Of a DNA stretch of 47,495 nt, positions 15,493 to 23,782 are shown one piece after another. Where the stretch lies: positions 1 through 47,495 of the forward strand of contig DATGLE010000190.1 of assembly GCA_035294325.1 (NCBI GenBank). Direction: 5' to 3'. A model generated the notes under the pieces. That model ran no database searches and was not told where the DNA came from. It was given only the letters and a program-made list of their open reading frames with translations. Both the position numbers and the translations under genes were made by a program. This stretch comes from DATGLE01 sp035294325 (GTDB lineage: Bacteria > Chloroflexota > Ktedonobacteria > Ktedonobacterales > Ktedonobacteraceae). Position 1 is the first letter of the stretch; each line of letters starts with the position of its first letter.

Positions 15493-16365
15493 ATGACAAC
15501 ACCTGCTGGCCCATCCCAGGGGGAAAACGTTTATTACCTGGATACTGAGAACGTGGCGGAAATGGGATGCTTAATCAATCTGGATCAAGTATTCACAAAG
15601 GCCATGGGCCTGTTCCCCAACCTGTCTGATTCTGAAATCGGCGGCCTGCATCGCGTGCTGGATGTATCGTGTGGGCCGGGTGGCTGGGCGCAGGAGGTGG
15701 CCTTTACCTATCCTGATATCGAGGTCGCGGGTTTTGATATCAGCGAGGTAATGATCGATTACGCAAAGGCGCAGGCGCGTGTGCAGGGCCTGGATAACGT
15801 CACATTCCACGTAATGGATATACAGAAGCTGCCGCTGAACTTTCCCGATAACTATTTCGATCTGGTCAATGCCCGTTTCGTCAATTTCTTGCCCGCTGCC
15901 TCCTGGTCTCCTTTACTCCAGGAGTATCGCAGAATCACGCGCCCTGGAGGCTTCATTACACTCACGGAGAGCGAGTGGTGGTACTTTACCAATAGTCCAG
16001 CCCTGGAGAAGTTTAATTCAATGATTATCCGCTCCATCAAGATGCGCGGGAGCTTCTCTGAAAGCGGGATGTTCACCGGCGTACTGCCCCTGTTGGGCCG
16101 TTTCCTGCTCGATATTGGTTGCGTAGATATTCGGCACAAGGCGCATGTGATTGATTTCTCCGCCGGGACCGTAGCCCATGAAACTTTTCGCCAGGATGCG
16201 ATGGTTGCCTTCAAGTTGTTCCAGCCGCGTATGGTCAGTATGGGCATTGCCACGCAGGAGGAGCTTGACCAGAATTATGATCGTATGGTAGTGGATATGC
16301 TGAGGGACGATTTCCGGGGCCTGATGCTTCCACTCACAGTTACAGGGAGAAGAGGAGAGGAGTAA
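15493..16365 (+). CDS. Class I SAM-dependent methyltransferase
   Basis: A 290-residue protein. The start is fixed by AAAGGAGG 5 nt upstream. Motif I is VLDVSCGPGGWAQEVA (about residues 53-68), with an acidic residue after strand 2 (VAGFDISEVMIDYAKAQ), then VTFHVMDIQKLPLNFPDNYF and DLVNARFVNFLP (post-I and motif IV-like regions) and RITRPGGFITLTESEWW. This is the methyltransferase-11/25 layout of enzymes acting on small molecules or quinone-like substrates. About 90 C-terminal residues form a helical cap. It is similar along its whole visible length to the partial gene at 1-365. The gene ends 24 bp from the converging lpd gene. The unusual leader suggests translational control. Confidence 0.88.
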   Translation: MTTPAGPSQGENVYYLDTENVAEMGCLINLDQVFTKAMGLFPNLSDSEIGGLHRVLDVSCGPGGWAQEVAFTYPDIEVAGFDISEVMIDYAKAQARVQGLDNVTFHVMDIQKLPLNFPDNYFDLVNARFVNFLPAASWSPLLQEYRRITRPGGFITLTESEWWYFTNSPALEKFNSMIIRSIKMRGSFSESGMFTGVLPLLGRFLLDIGCVDIRHKAHVIDFSAGTVAHETFRQDAMVAFKLFQPRMVSMGIATQEELDQNYDRMVVDMLRDDFRGLMLPLTVTGRRGEE

Positions 16366-16389
16366 ACACGCTCCCCTCCACCCGATTTT

Positions 16390-17754
16390 CTAATTTTTCG
16401 ACAGAATGTGGATCGCGCGGCCCAGGGCATTCTCGGCGCTCTCCTGTACTATCTCGCTCAGATTGGGGTGGGCGTAGAGGATCTCGGAGAGATCGGTCAG
16501 TGTCGCACCCATCTCGATGCCCAGCGCAACCTGTCCGATGAGATCTCCAGCGCGTGGCCCGACCAGCGTCGCGCCCAATAGCACGCCGTCATCGGCGCTC
16601 GCGACGACCAGCGCCACACCGTTATCGGCACCCAGCGTGAGCGCGCGCCCGTTGGCGGCCAGCGGAAAACGTCCCGTCACGACCCGGTAGCCCGCGCGCG
16701 TCGCCTCCTCCGCCGTGTAGCCAACCGCCGCGATCTCTGGCGTTGTGAGCGCGATCAGGGGGATGACGAGCGGCGCGAACTGCACGCGCTGTCCCGCGCT
16801 CGCCTCCGCCGCGACCTTGCCCTGCTTGATCGCGACGCTCGCCAGCGCCCGCCCGCCGTTACAGTCGCCAACGGCATAGATATGCTCCATGTTGCTTTGC
16901 AGCATCGTGTTCACGGTAATCGCCCCGCTCGCATCCGCCTGTACGCCCGCTGCATCCAGGTGCAGGCCCGCCGTACACGCTCGCACACCGTTCGAGACGA
17001 TCAGGGGCCGATCATCGAGGCTCCCGGGGCTGACCTTCGTCGCCACCTGCACGCCCAGCTTGCGCAGGCCAGCCTGCACGAAGCGCAGCGCCGCCGGCTC
17101 AACGCCATCGAGTATCTGCTCGCCGGGTGAGCAGAGCCGGACCCTGACGCCGAGCCGCGCAAAGAGCGTTGCCATCTCCAGCGCGATATAGTCATTGCCA
17201 AAGATACACAACGTTTCCGGCAGTTCCTGTAATTGCAGGGCTTGCTCCGGCGACAATACCTGTGTGCCATCGAAGGGCAGATCTGGCAAGGGAGCGGCCC
17301 CGGCGCCGGTGGCAATGATGCAATGCTCGAATTTGAAACGGTGGGAGCCATGCTCGCCCTCGACGCGCACCTCCTGCGCGTTCATGAACCAGCCGCTGCC
17401 CTTCACGAACTCGATGCGATTGCCAGAAATGAGCCGGCGCACACCATCGGAGAGGCGTTCCACCACACTCTGCTTCCATGCCTGCATTTTGCTCCAATCG
17501 AAGGAGACGGATTCGGCCTGGATGCCCAGCGGCGCCAGATCTTCCTGGCGCGTCTGCTGGTAGCGCTCGCTCGCGGAGACGAGCGCCTTGAGCGGGATGC
17601 AGCCCCGGTTGAGGCAGGTGCCACCGGCGGGACCGGGATCAACGATAGTCACATGCCGGCCAAGCTGCGCCGCGCGGATCGCCGCCACGTAGCCGCCGGG
17701 TCCCGCGCCCAGCACGAGCACATCTACCGCCGTAGTCACATCGCCAACAACCAT
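16390..17754 (-). CDS. lpdA: Dihydrolipoyl dehydrogenase (E3)
   Basis: A 454-residue FAD disulfide reductase. VLVLGAGPGGYVAAIRAAQL binds FAD near the N-terminus. The redox-active disulfide is GGTCLNRGCIPLK (Cys47 and Cys52), and the NAD domain follows (ETLCIFGNDYIALEMATLFA; the usual GxGxxG is GNDYIA here, a deviation worth noting). YAVGDCNGGRALASVAIKQG is the second FAD motif, and AHPNLSEIVQESAENALGRA carries the His-Glu pair of the C-terminal interface. The enzyme reoxidises dihydrolipoamide on E2. It is the last gene of the leuC-leuD-E1-E2-E3 run, 18 bp after the E2 stop. E3 enzymes are often shared by several complexes. Confidence 0.92.
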   Translation of the reverse strand: MVVGDVTTAVDVLVLGAGPGGYVAAIRAAQLGRHVTIVDPGPAGGTCLNRGCIPLKALVSASERYQQTRQEDLAPLGIQAESVSFDWSKMQAWKQSVVERLSDGVRRLISGNRIEFVKGSGWFMNAQEVRVEGEHGSHRFKFEHCIIATGAGAAPLPDLPFDGTQVLSPEQALQLQELPETLCIFGNDYIALEMATLFARLGVRVRLCSPGEQILDGVEPAALRFVQAGLRKLGVQVATKVSPGSLDDRPLIVSNGVRACTAGLHLDAAGVQADASGAITVNTMLQSNMEHIYAVGDCNGGRALASVAIKQGKVAAEASAGQRVQFAPLVIPLIALTTPEIAAVGYTAEEATRAGYRVVTGRFPLAANGRALTLGADNGVALVVASADDGVLLGATLVGPRAGDLIGQVALGIEMGATLTDLSEILYAHPNLSEIVQESAENALGRAIHILSKN

Positions 17755-17772
17755 AGGTTACGCCTCATTTCC

Positions 17773-19068
17773 TTATATCATATCCAACATTAATTGTTGT
17801 GGATGCTCTACCAGTTCTTTGAAGCGCGCAAGGAAGCGCCCGGCCAGCGCACCATCGATGACGCGATGGTCGAAGGAGAGCGCCAGCGGCATCATCGTGC
17901 GAGCGACAATCGCTCCGTTGCGTACCACGGCCTTCTCCTGCAATCTGCCCACCGCCAGGATCGCCACCTCGGGATAATTAATGATTGGCGTGCCGCTGCT
18001 GCCGCCGAAGCTGCCGACGTTGTTCAGCGTAAACGTGCTGCCGCTCACCTCCTGCAAGGAGAGCGAGCGCTTCTGCGCGCCCTCGATCAGATGCTCAAGC
18101 TGTGCAGCGATTTGCAGCAGCGTGAGTTGATCCGCGTTGCGCAGCACCGTCACCATCAGTCCCTCTGGCGAATCAGTAGCGATGCCGATGTGATAGTCTT
18201 TCTTGTAGACAATCGCGCGCTGCTCCTCGTCGAAGCTGGCGTTGAAGACCGGGAACTCCTTGAGCGCCGGAATGAGCAGCTTGACCAGCAGGGGCATGTA
18301 GGTGAGACGGGCGCCGCGCTGCTGTGCCGTAGCCCTCAATGCCTGGCGCAGCGCCACCAGTTCGCTGCCGTCAAGCTCATCGAAGGCGGTAGCGTGCGGC
18401 ACGGTACGCCACGAGCGCTCCATATGCTCCGCGATGCGGCGGCGCAGCCCGGTGAGCGGCTGGCGCTCCGGCTGAGCGGCTGGTGCGGGCGCTGCTGGTT
18501 GTGCAGGAGCGGGTTCAGGTGGCGCTGCCGGCCCGGCTGCTTTCTCCCGCGGCGCCGGGGAGGCGGCTGCCTGTTTAGCGCGCTCGGCATAGGCGAGTAC
18601 ATCATCGAGCGTCACGCGTCCGTTGGGCTGCGATGCTGGAACGTCGGCCAGGTCGATACCCAGTTCGAAGGCGCGTTTGCGCACGGCGGGCGCCGCCAGC
18701 ACGCGCTGTTTTGTCATCGTGCTCGCCACCGGAGCGCTCGCGCTCTGGGCCGGAGCCGCTTTTGTCGGATCCGCTGCACCGTCCTGGCGCGTCGCGCCAT
18801 TGGATGGCCTGGATGCCGTGGTCGCGCTGCTATCAGCCGACTCGAAAATAACCAGCACCTCGCCCAGCTTCGCTACCTGCCCTTCCGCGACGCGAATGTC
18901 AGCCACGCGCCCGGCGATGGGCGAGGGGATTTCCACAACGGCCTTGTCCGTTTCCACCTCGACCATCGGCTGATCCAGCTTCACGCTATCGCCCGGCTTG
19001 ATGAGCCAGCGGCGCACCTCGGCCTCCTGCATGCCTTCGCCCAGGTCGGGTAGTCTAAATTCGTTCAT
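17773..19068 (-). CDS. 2-oxoacid dehydrogenase E2 (dihydrolipoamide acyltransferase)
   Basis: A 431-residue protein with a single lipoyl domain. Residues 1-78: DLGEGMQEAEVRRWLIKPGD, then EVETDKAVVEI with lipoylated Lys42. A Pro/Ala-rich linker follows. The peripheral subunit-binding domain is at about 120-160 (LAAPAVRKRAFELGIDLADV, then PNGRVTLDDVLAYAE). A second Ala/Pro linker with PAPAQPAAPAPAAQ leads to the catalytic core from about residue 205. The active-site motif is FDHRVIDGALAGRFL (His401). It transfers the acyl group from lipoate to CoA and forms the core of the complex. Bacterial PDH and BCKDH E2 look alike, so the acyl specificity is not decided by sequence. A family C element separates it from E1beta. 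Confidence 0.92.
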   Translation of the reverse strand: MNEFRLPDLGEGMQEAEVRRWLIKPGDSVKLDQPMVEVETDKAVVEIPSPIAGRVADIRVAEGQVAKLGEVLVIFESADSSATTASRPSNGATRQDGAADPTKAAPAQSASAPVASTMTKQRVLAAPAVRKRAFELGIDLADVPASQPNGRVTLDDVLAYAERAKQAAASPAPREKAAGPAAPPEPAPAQPAAPAPAAQPERQPLTGLRRRIAEHMERSWRTVPHATAFDELDGSELVALRQALRATAQQRGARLTYMPLLVKLLIPALKEFPVFNASFDEEQRAIVYKKDYHIGIATDSPEGLMVTVLRNADQLTLLQIAAQLEHLIEGAQKRSLSLQEVSGSTFTLNNVGSFGGSSGTPIINYPEVAILAVGRLQEKAVVRNGAIVARTMMPLALSFDHRVIDGALAGRFLARFKELVEHPQQLMLDMI

Positions 19069-19100
19069 CTTTATTTCCTCATCCGTTTAAAGGGTGAGAG

Positions 19101-19170
19101 TATTGAAAGTGGGGGCACCCCATGCCCCGCCAGGAGGGCGGCTGCCCTCCTGGACCTCCCGCTTTCATCT
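19101..19170 (-). repeat. Family C element (copy C1) between E1beta and E2 genes
   Basis: Read on the minus strand it has GAAAGCGGGAGGTCCAGGAG, a hairpin CCAGGAGGGC/GCCCTCCTGG (19144-19153 and 19130-19139, loop of 4), then GGCGGGGCATGGGGTGCCCC and CACTTTC. Copies C2 (41436-41493) and C3 (45762-45832) have the same order and orientation relative to their genes. It fills most of the 114-bp gap between co-directional genes. Confidence 0.75.
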
Positions 19171-19182
19171 ACTTCGCGCATT

Positions 19183-20160
19183 TCAAGGCTCCATCACGCG
19201 TTTGAGTGCAGCTAACACCCTGGCGGGCGAGGGAACGTAATAATCCTCCTGGCCTGGCGCAGGATAGGGTGTATCATAGCCAGTCACGCGCTCCACAGGT
19301 TTCAGCAGCGAATAGAGGCAGCGCTCGTTGATCACGGCCGTGACCTCCGCGCCCACGCCGCCAGCACGGGGCGCCTCGTGAACGACTATGGCGCGTCCCG
19401 TCTTTTCAACAGAGGCGGCGATGGCATCTTCGTCAAGGGGCCAGACCGTGCGCAGGTCGATCACCTCAACGCTCGTGCCCATCTCTTTTTGCGCGCTCTT
19501 CGCTGCCTCCAGCGCGGTCTGTACCATCGCGCCGTAGGCGAAAACGCTCGCGTCGCTGCCCTCCTGTACGACATTGGCTTTGCCCAGCGGAATCATGTAA
19601 TGATCCTCCGGCGTCTCCTGGCGGAATGAGCGATAGAGCTTGATATGTTCCAGGAAGAGCACAGGATCGGGATCGGCGACGGCGGAGGCGAGCAGCCCTT
19701 TGGCATCGTAGGGATTCGAGGGCATAACGATCTTGAAGCCCGGTGCCTGCAAGAAGAGTCCTTCCATGCTATCCGAATGCAGTTCGGGCGTGCGCACGCC
19801 GCCGCCATAGGGGGCGCGCACGACCAGCGGACATGTATAGACGCCGGCGCTGCGGAAGCGGATGCGCGCCGCCTGGCTGGCGAGCTGGTTCATGCATACA
19901 AACAGGAAGCCGCCGAATTGTATTTCAGCGATGGGGCGCAGTCCATAGACGGCCATACCAATCGATGTGCCGATAATCGCCGACTCGGCCAGGGGTGTAT
20001 CGAAGACGCGCCGCTCGCCGAACTTCTCCTGAAGGCGCTCGGTCACGCGGAAGACGCCGCCGTTGGGGCCGATATCTTCGCCAAGCAGCACGACGCGCGG
20101 ATCGCGCTCCAGTTCCAGGGCGAGGGCCTGGTTCAGCGCCTCAATCATCGTCATCTGCAT
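19183..20160 (-). CDS. 2-oxoacid dehydrogenase E1 beta subunit
   Basis: A 325-residue protein, the normal length for E1beta. The N-terminus MIEALNQALALELERDPRVV, followed by LLGEDIGPNGGVFRVT, is the thiamine-diphosphate pyrimidine-domain start (the Glu of GED is the cofactor-activating residue). RVFDTPLAESAIIGTSIGMA and GLRPIAEIQFGGFLFVCMNQ are signature strings of the family. The C-terminal transketolase domain has VIDLRTVWPLDEDAI and VVHEAPRAGGVGAEV. It works with the E1alpha encoded 6 bp upstream in decarboxylating a 2-oxoacid and acylating lipoate on E2. Confidence 0.93.
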   Translation of the reverse strand: MQMTMIEALNQALALELERDPRVVLLGEDIGPNGGVFRVTERLQEKFGERRVFDTPLAESAIIGTSIGMAVYGLRPIAEIQFGGFLFVCMNQLASQAARIRFRSAGVYTCPLVVRAPYGGGVRTPELHSDSMEGLFLQAPGFKIVMPSNPYDAKGLLASAVADPDPVLFLEHIKLYRSFRQETPEDHYMIPLGKANVVQEGSDASVFAYGAMVQTALEAAKSAQKEMGTSVEVIDLRTVWPLDEDAIAASVEKTGRAIVVHEAPRAGGVGAEVTAVINERCLYSLLKPVERVTGYDTPYPAPGQEDYYVPSPARVLAALKRVMEP

Positions 20161-20166
20161 ACGCGC

Positions 20167-21246
20167 TTATCCCCTTCCGTCTTTCTGCTGATTGGCGAAG
20201 CGGAGAACCTCTTCGCGCTGGGCCTGCTGGCGCGGTGAGGGATCGCCAGTAGTGTAGTCGAAGAAGGCGTCGGGCGATGGCGCCGGCATTGAAAGCGCCT
20301 CGCTGGTCGCGATGTTGATCTCCTCTTCAACCTCGGCGACGAGCTGCTGATCGCTCTCCTCACTCAGCAGGTCGCGCTCGATGAGGAAACGCCGCATGCG
20401 CTTGATGGGATCCTTTGCCTTCCATGCCTCGACCTCGGCGGCATCGCGATAGCGTGTGGGATCGTCGGCGGTGGTATGCGCGCCGATGCGATAGGTCAGC
20501 AACTCGACGAGCGCCGGTCCCTGGCCGGAGCGGGCGCGCTCAACGGTCTGGCTCATGACATCGTAAACGGCGAGCAGGTCGTTGCCATCCACAAAGAACG
20601 AGGGCACACCGAAGCCCGGACCGCGCGCGGCGAAGGTCGGCGCGGCGGACTGGCGGCGGCGCGGCACGCTGATCGCCCATCCGTTATTCTGCACCACCAG
20701 CACCACCGGAGCCTGAAAGACGCCCGCGAAGTTCAGCGCCTCATTGAAATCGCCCTCGGAGGTTCCCCCGTCGCCGCACACTCCCACCGCCACGGCGGGA
20801 TCCCCGGCGATCTTGGCCGCCATGCCGAGGCCAACCGCATGCAGCATCTGCGTCCCGATCACGATTTGAATGGGCAGGCAATGCGTCTCCGGCGGATAGG
20901 CGGGGGTGAAGCCACGGAACGAGTAGATCAATGTGGAAAGCGGGACTCCCTTGACGATAAGCGAGGCAATCTCGCGGTAGGAAGTAGCCAGCCAGTCCTG
21001 CGGCTGCAAGGGAGCGGCCAGGCCAACCGCTGCCGCCTCCTGTCCCACGAGCGATCCAAAGGTAGTGGCGCGTCCCTGTCGCTGCAATGCGATGATTTTA
21101 TTGGAGAATGCTCGCCCCAGATGCATCATGCGATAGAGCGTGAGCAGGCGCTCGGCGCTGATGTCTGGCATTTTCCCTACCAGCTTTCCCTCCTCATCGA
21201 GGATCTGGTAGGCAACCATACCGGGATCAATCTGTTGGGTTGTCAC
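20167..21246 (-). CDS. 2-oxoacid (pyruvate type) dehydrogenase E1 alpha subunit
   Basis: A 359-residue protein. The start is the GTG at 21246 (MTTQQIDPGMVAYQILDEEG), because AAGGAG lies 6 nt before it; the longer frame from a GTG at 21273 would contain that site. Thiamine-diphosphate motif: GDGGTSEGDFNEALNFAGVF, then VVQNNGWAISVPRRRQSAA (GDG...NN). ALVELLTYRIGAHTTADDPT holds the phosphorylation-loop region of E1alpha. The sequence resembles PdhA of Gram-positives and thermophiles, but its place after leuCD would also suit a branched-chain 2-oxoacid enzyme. It forms the alpha2beta2 E1 with the next gene. Confidence 0.9.
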   Translation of the reverse strand: MTTQQIDPGMVAYQILDEEGKLVGKMPDISAERLLTLYRMMHLGRAFSNKIIALQRQGRATTFGSLVGQEAAAVGLAAPLQPQDWLATSYREIASLIVKGVPLSTLIYSFRGFTPAYPPETHCLPIQIVIGTQMLHAVGLGMAAKIAGDPAVAVGVCGDGGTSEGDFNEALNFAGVFQAPVVLVVQNNGWAISVPRRRQSAAPTFAARGPGFGVPSFFVDGNDLLAVYDVMSQTVERARSGQGPALVELLTYRIGAHTTADDPTRYRDAAEVEAWKAKDPIKRMRRFLIERDLLSEESDQQLVAEVEEEINIATSEALSMPAPSPDAFFDYTTGDPSPRQQAQREEVLRFANQQKDGRG

Positions 21247-21386
21247 GGCGTGCTCCTTATCTGCCGGGGGCACAGGGGTGTCCCCCGAAAATCTTTTTTG
21301 TGTGCCGAAGGCGGCGCATGGGATAAAGGGAGGCCGGGGCGCAGCCCCGATCTCCAGGTTAAGGGCGCCTGCCCTTAACCATCCCT
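21247..21386 (-). repeat. Hairpin-rich gap between leuD and E1alpha, part family C
   Basis: Reading in the direction of transcription after leuD: a hairpin GGTTAAGGGCAGGCGCCCTT (about 21357-21378), then CGGGGCTGCGCCCCG, a GCGCCGCCTTCGGC hairpin followed by ACAAAAAAGATTTTC, and finally GGGGGACACCCC and GTGCCCCC, which match the tail of family C elements. It occupies the whole 140-bp intercistronic gap and leads into the Shine-Dalgarno site of E1alpha. Confidence 0.55.
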
Positions 21387-22004
21387 TTATGCGGTAGTAA
21401 AGAGCCAGGGCGCCTCTTGCCGCCGGCGCTGCTCGTAGGCGGCAATCTCATCGCTGTGCGAGAGCGTCCAGCCGATATTATCGAGACCTTTGAGCAGCGC
21501 ATTCTTCCTGAACTGATCGATCTCGAAGGTCAGCACGCTGCCATCGGGCTTTGTTACCGTCTGCGCCGCCAGGTCCACGTTGAGCGTGTAGCCCGGCGCA
21601 GCCTCGACCTCCTTGAACAACTCGCGTACCGTGGCTTCGTCCAGCGTCACGGGCAGAATGCTATTATTGAAGCAGTTATTGTAGAAGATATCGGCGAAGC
21701 TGGGCGCGATCAGACAGCGGAATCCGTACTCGCGAATGGCCCAGGGCGCATGCTCGCGCGAGGAGCCGCAGCCGAAATTATCGCCGGCAAGCAGGATGCT
21801 GGCCCCCTGGTAGCGCGGCTGATTCAACACGAAGTTTGGATCGGGCGAGCCGTCCGGGAGATAGCGCCAGTTCGCGAAGAGGGCGTGTGCGAAGCCCGTG
21901 CGCTTGATCGTTTTAAGGAAGCGGGCCGGGGTGATCTCATCGGTATTGACGTTGGTGCGGTCAAGCGGTGCCACCAGGCCCGTCATTGTCGTAAAAGGTT
22001 CCAT
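21387..22004 (-). CDS. leuD: 3-isopropylmalate dehydratase small subunit
   Basis: A 205-residue protein from the ATG at 22004 (MEPFTTMTGLVAPLDRTNVN), with AAGGAG 10 nt upstream; a longer frame adds 21 unsupported residues. LDRTNVNTDEITPARFLKTI, GDNFGCGSSREHAPWAIREY and FADIFYNNCFNNSILPV are the LeuD hallmarks, including the GCGSSREH loop that closes the active site. With LeuC it isomerises 2- to 3-isopropylmalate in leucine synthesis. Its length fits the classical bacterial LeuD. It follows a 98-residue ORF inserted after leuC. Confidence 0.95.
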   Translation of the reverse strand: MEPFTTMTGLVAPLDRTNVNTDEITPARFLKTIKRTGFAHALFANWRYLPDGSPDPNFVLNQPRYQGASILLAGDNFGCGSSREHAPWAIREYGFRCLIAPSFADIFYNNCFNNSILPVTLDEATVRELFKEVEAAPGYTLNVDLAAQTVTKPDGSVLTFEIDQFRKNALLKGLDNIGWTLSHSDEIAAYEQRRRQEAPWLFTTA

Positions 22005-22018
22005 ACCTGCTATTCTCC

Positions 22019-22315
22019 TTATATACGCCTGCGTCTCTTGAACGAGCAGAGATAATGGTGCGCCCATTGCCGGGTACCCTGAGTCTGATCGTTGCCAAGC
22101 AGGATATCACCATTGTTGCCAAGTCGCACTGGCTCTATATGTACCAGTTCCCATCCCTGCTCACCCAGCGCATTGAGGCGCGGCAGGATTGACTGCACAG
22201 CATAGATGGGAACCGGCCCCTGCGGATAAAATTGCTGCACGAAAGACATAGCATATTCAGCATTGGCCTCAATCAGCTCGATGTAATGCTCCCACTGCTC
22301 GTATTGGTCTGCCAT
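22019..22315 (-). CDS. Small conserved-looking protein between leuC and leuD
   Basis: A 98-residue protein without membrane segment. MADQYEQWEHYIELIEANAE is an acidic helix. YAVQSILPRLNALGEQGWEL, followed by VHIEPVRLGNNGDILLG, has the DUF4177-like pattern (LN.LG..GWELV), a small fold often found as a free-standing domain. The C-terminus is basic (CSFKRRRRI). It lies 17 bp after leuC and 14 bp before leuD on the same strand, so it must be co-transcribed, splitting a pair of genes whose products form one enzyme. Function unknown; the DUF4177 assignment is weak. Confidence 0.65.
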   Translation of the reverse strand: MADQYEQWEHYIELIEANAEYAMSFVQQFYPQGPVPIYAVQSILPRLNALGEQGWELVHIEPVRLGNNGDILLGNDQTQGTRQWAHHYLCSFKRRRRI

Positions 22316-22332
22316 GTTTAAAATTCCCTTTC

Positions 22333-23736
22333 TTATAGTTCTCGAATATCCACGAAGTGGCCGGCGATAGCGGCGGCGGCGGCCATCGCGGGACTTACCA
22401 GGTGTGTACGGCCACCCTTGCCCTGGCGTCCCTCAAAATTGCGGTTCGACGTGCTCGCGCAGCGCTCGCCTTCCAGCAGGCGATCACCATTCATAGCGAT
22501 GCACATGCTACAGCCGGCCTCGCGCCACTCAAAGCCAGCCTCGCGGAAGATATCGGCCAGGCCCTCTTCTTCGGCCATGCGGCGCACGCGCATCGAGCCA
22601 GGCACGACCAGCGCCTGCACATGGGGAGCGACATGCTTGCCTTTGACATATTGCGCGGCCATGCGCAGATCTTCCAGGCGCGAATTCGTGCAGGAGCCAA
22701 TGAAGACCTTATCAAGCTTGATATCCTTGATCCTCTGGCCGGGCGTCAGGCCCATATACTGTAAGGCGCGTTCGTAGCTCTTACGTTTTGCCTCGTCGCT
22801 CTGTGCGGCGGGATCAGGCACAACGCCGTTGATATCAGTGACCATGCCAGGATTGATTCCCCACGTCACCTGGGGGGCCAGGCCATCGACGTTGATCTCG
22901 TGCACGGCATCGAAGTGCGCATCGGGGTCGCTGGCAAGCTGCTTCCAGGCGGCGACTGCCTGATCGAAGAGAGCGCCTTTGGGCGCGAAGGGGCGGCCCT
23001 TGATGTAAGCGAAGGTGGTTTCGTCGGGGGCGACCATGCCGGCGCGTGCGCCTGCCTCGATAGCCATATTGCAGAGCGTCATGCGGCCCTCCATCGAGAG
23101 GTTACGCACGGCTGAGCCGCTGAACTCGATGACATGGCCGGTGCCAACGCCGGTGCCAAGCTGGCCGATGGTGTAGAGCGCGATGTCTTTGGCCGTCACG
23201 CCGGGGCCTGGTGTGCCCTCGATGCGAATATTCATCGTTTTGGGCTTCTTCTGCAAGAGGCATTGCGTCGCCAGTACGTGCTCAACCTCGCTGGTGCCGA
23301 TGCCGATGGCGAAGACGCCCAGCGCGCCGTGTGTGGAAGTATGCGAATCACCGCAGACGATGGTCATACCGGGCAGCGTCAGGCCGAGGTCTGGTCCAAT
23401 GATATGCACGATGCCCTGGTACTCATCGTTCATGTCGAAGAGCGTGATGCCGAAGTCGCGGGCGTTCTGCTCCATTGTGGTGATGCAGAGCGCGCTTTCG
23501 TTGTCCACGACATCGAGCATGCGCCGGCCAACCACGGTGGGAACGTTGTGGTCAAGCACGGCAACGGTTGCATCGGGGCGATGCACGGGCCGACCAGCGG
23601 CTTTCAGGCCGGCGAAAGCCTGGGGAGAAGTAGCCTCATGCACCAGGTGACGATCAATGTAGAGGATCGTCGATTCACCCGGTACATCGCGCACGACATG
23701 CGCGTCCCAGATCTTATCAAACATAGTCTTTGGCAT
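22333..23736 (-). CDS. leuC: 3-isopropylmalate dehydratase large subunit
   Basis: A 467-residue protein, the standard LeuC length, starting at the ATG at 23736 (MPKTMFDKIWDAHVVRDVPG) with GGAGGAAAGAGG just upstream. The frame extends 69 residues further through a repeat and is not coding there. Aconitase-family features: CGDSHTSTHGALGVFAIGIG, IGSCTNSRLEDLR (first cluster cysteine) and EWREAGCSMCIAMNGDRL (the CxxC cysteines), the three ligands of the [4Fe-4S] cluster. RCASTSNRNFEGRQGKGGRT is the C-terminal substrate-site motif. It catalyses the second step of leucine synthesis with LeuD. Its leader (23737-24010) carries a family B element. Confidence 0.95.
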   Translation of the reverse strand: MPKTMFDKIWDAHVVRDVPGESTILYIDRHLVHEATSPQAFAGLKAAGRPVHRPDATVAVLDHNVPTVVGRRMLDVVDNESALCITTMEQNARDFGITLFDMNDEYQGIVHIIGPDLGLTLPGMTIVCGDSHTSTHGALGVFAIGIGTSEVEHVLATQCLLQKKPKTMNIRIEGTPGPGVTAKDIALYTIGQLGTGVGTGHVIEFSGSAVRNLSMEGRMTLCNMAIEAGARAGMVAPDETTFAYIKGRPFAPKGALFDQAVAAWKQLASDPDAHFDAVHEINVDGLAPQVTWGINPGMVTDINGVVPDPAAQSDEAKRKSYERALQYMGLTPGQRIKDIKLDKVFIGSCTNSRLEDLRMAAQYVKGKHVAPHVQALVVPGSMRVRRMAEEEGLADIFREAGFEWREAGCSMCIAMNGDRLLEGERCASTSNRNFEGRQGKGGRTHLVSPAMAAAAAIAGHFVDIREL

Positions 23737-23782
23737 AGAGCCTCTTTCCTCCGTTTTTGCACAACTTCTATGAATGCCTCTA

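Noticed and set aside
17794..19053. A 419-residue plus-strand open frame
   Set aside because: Antisense shadow of the E2 gene, which carries lipoyl and catalytic motifs.
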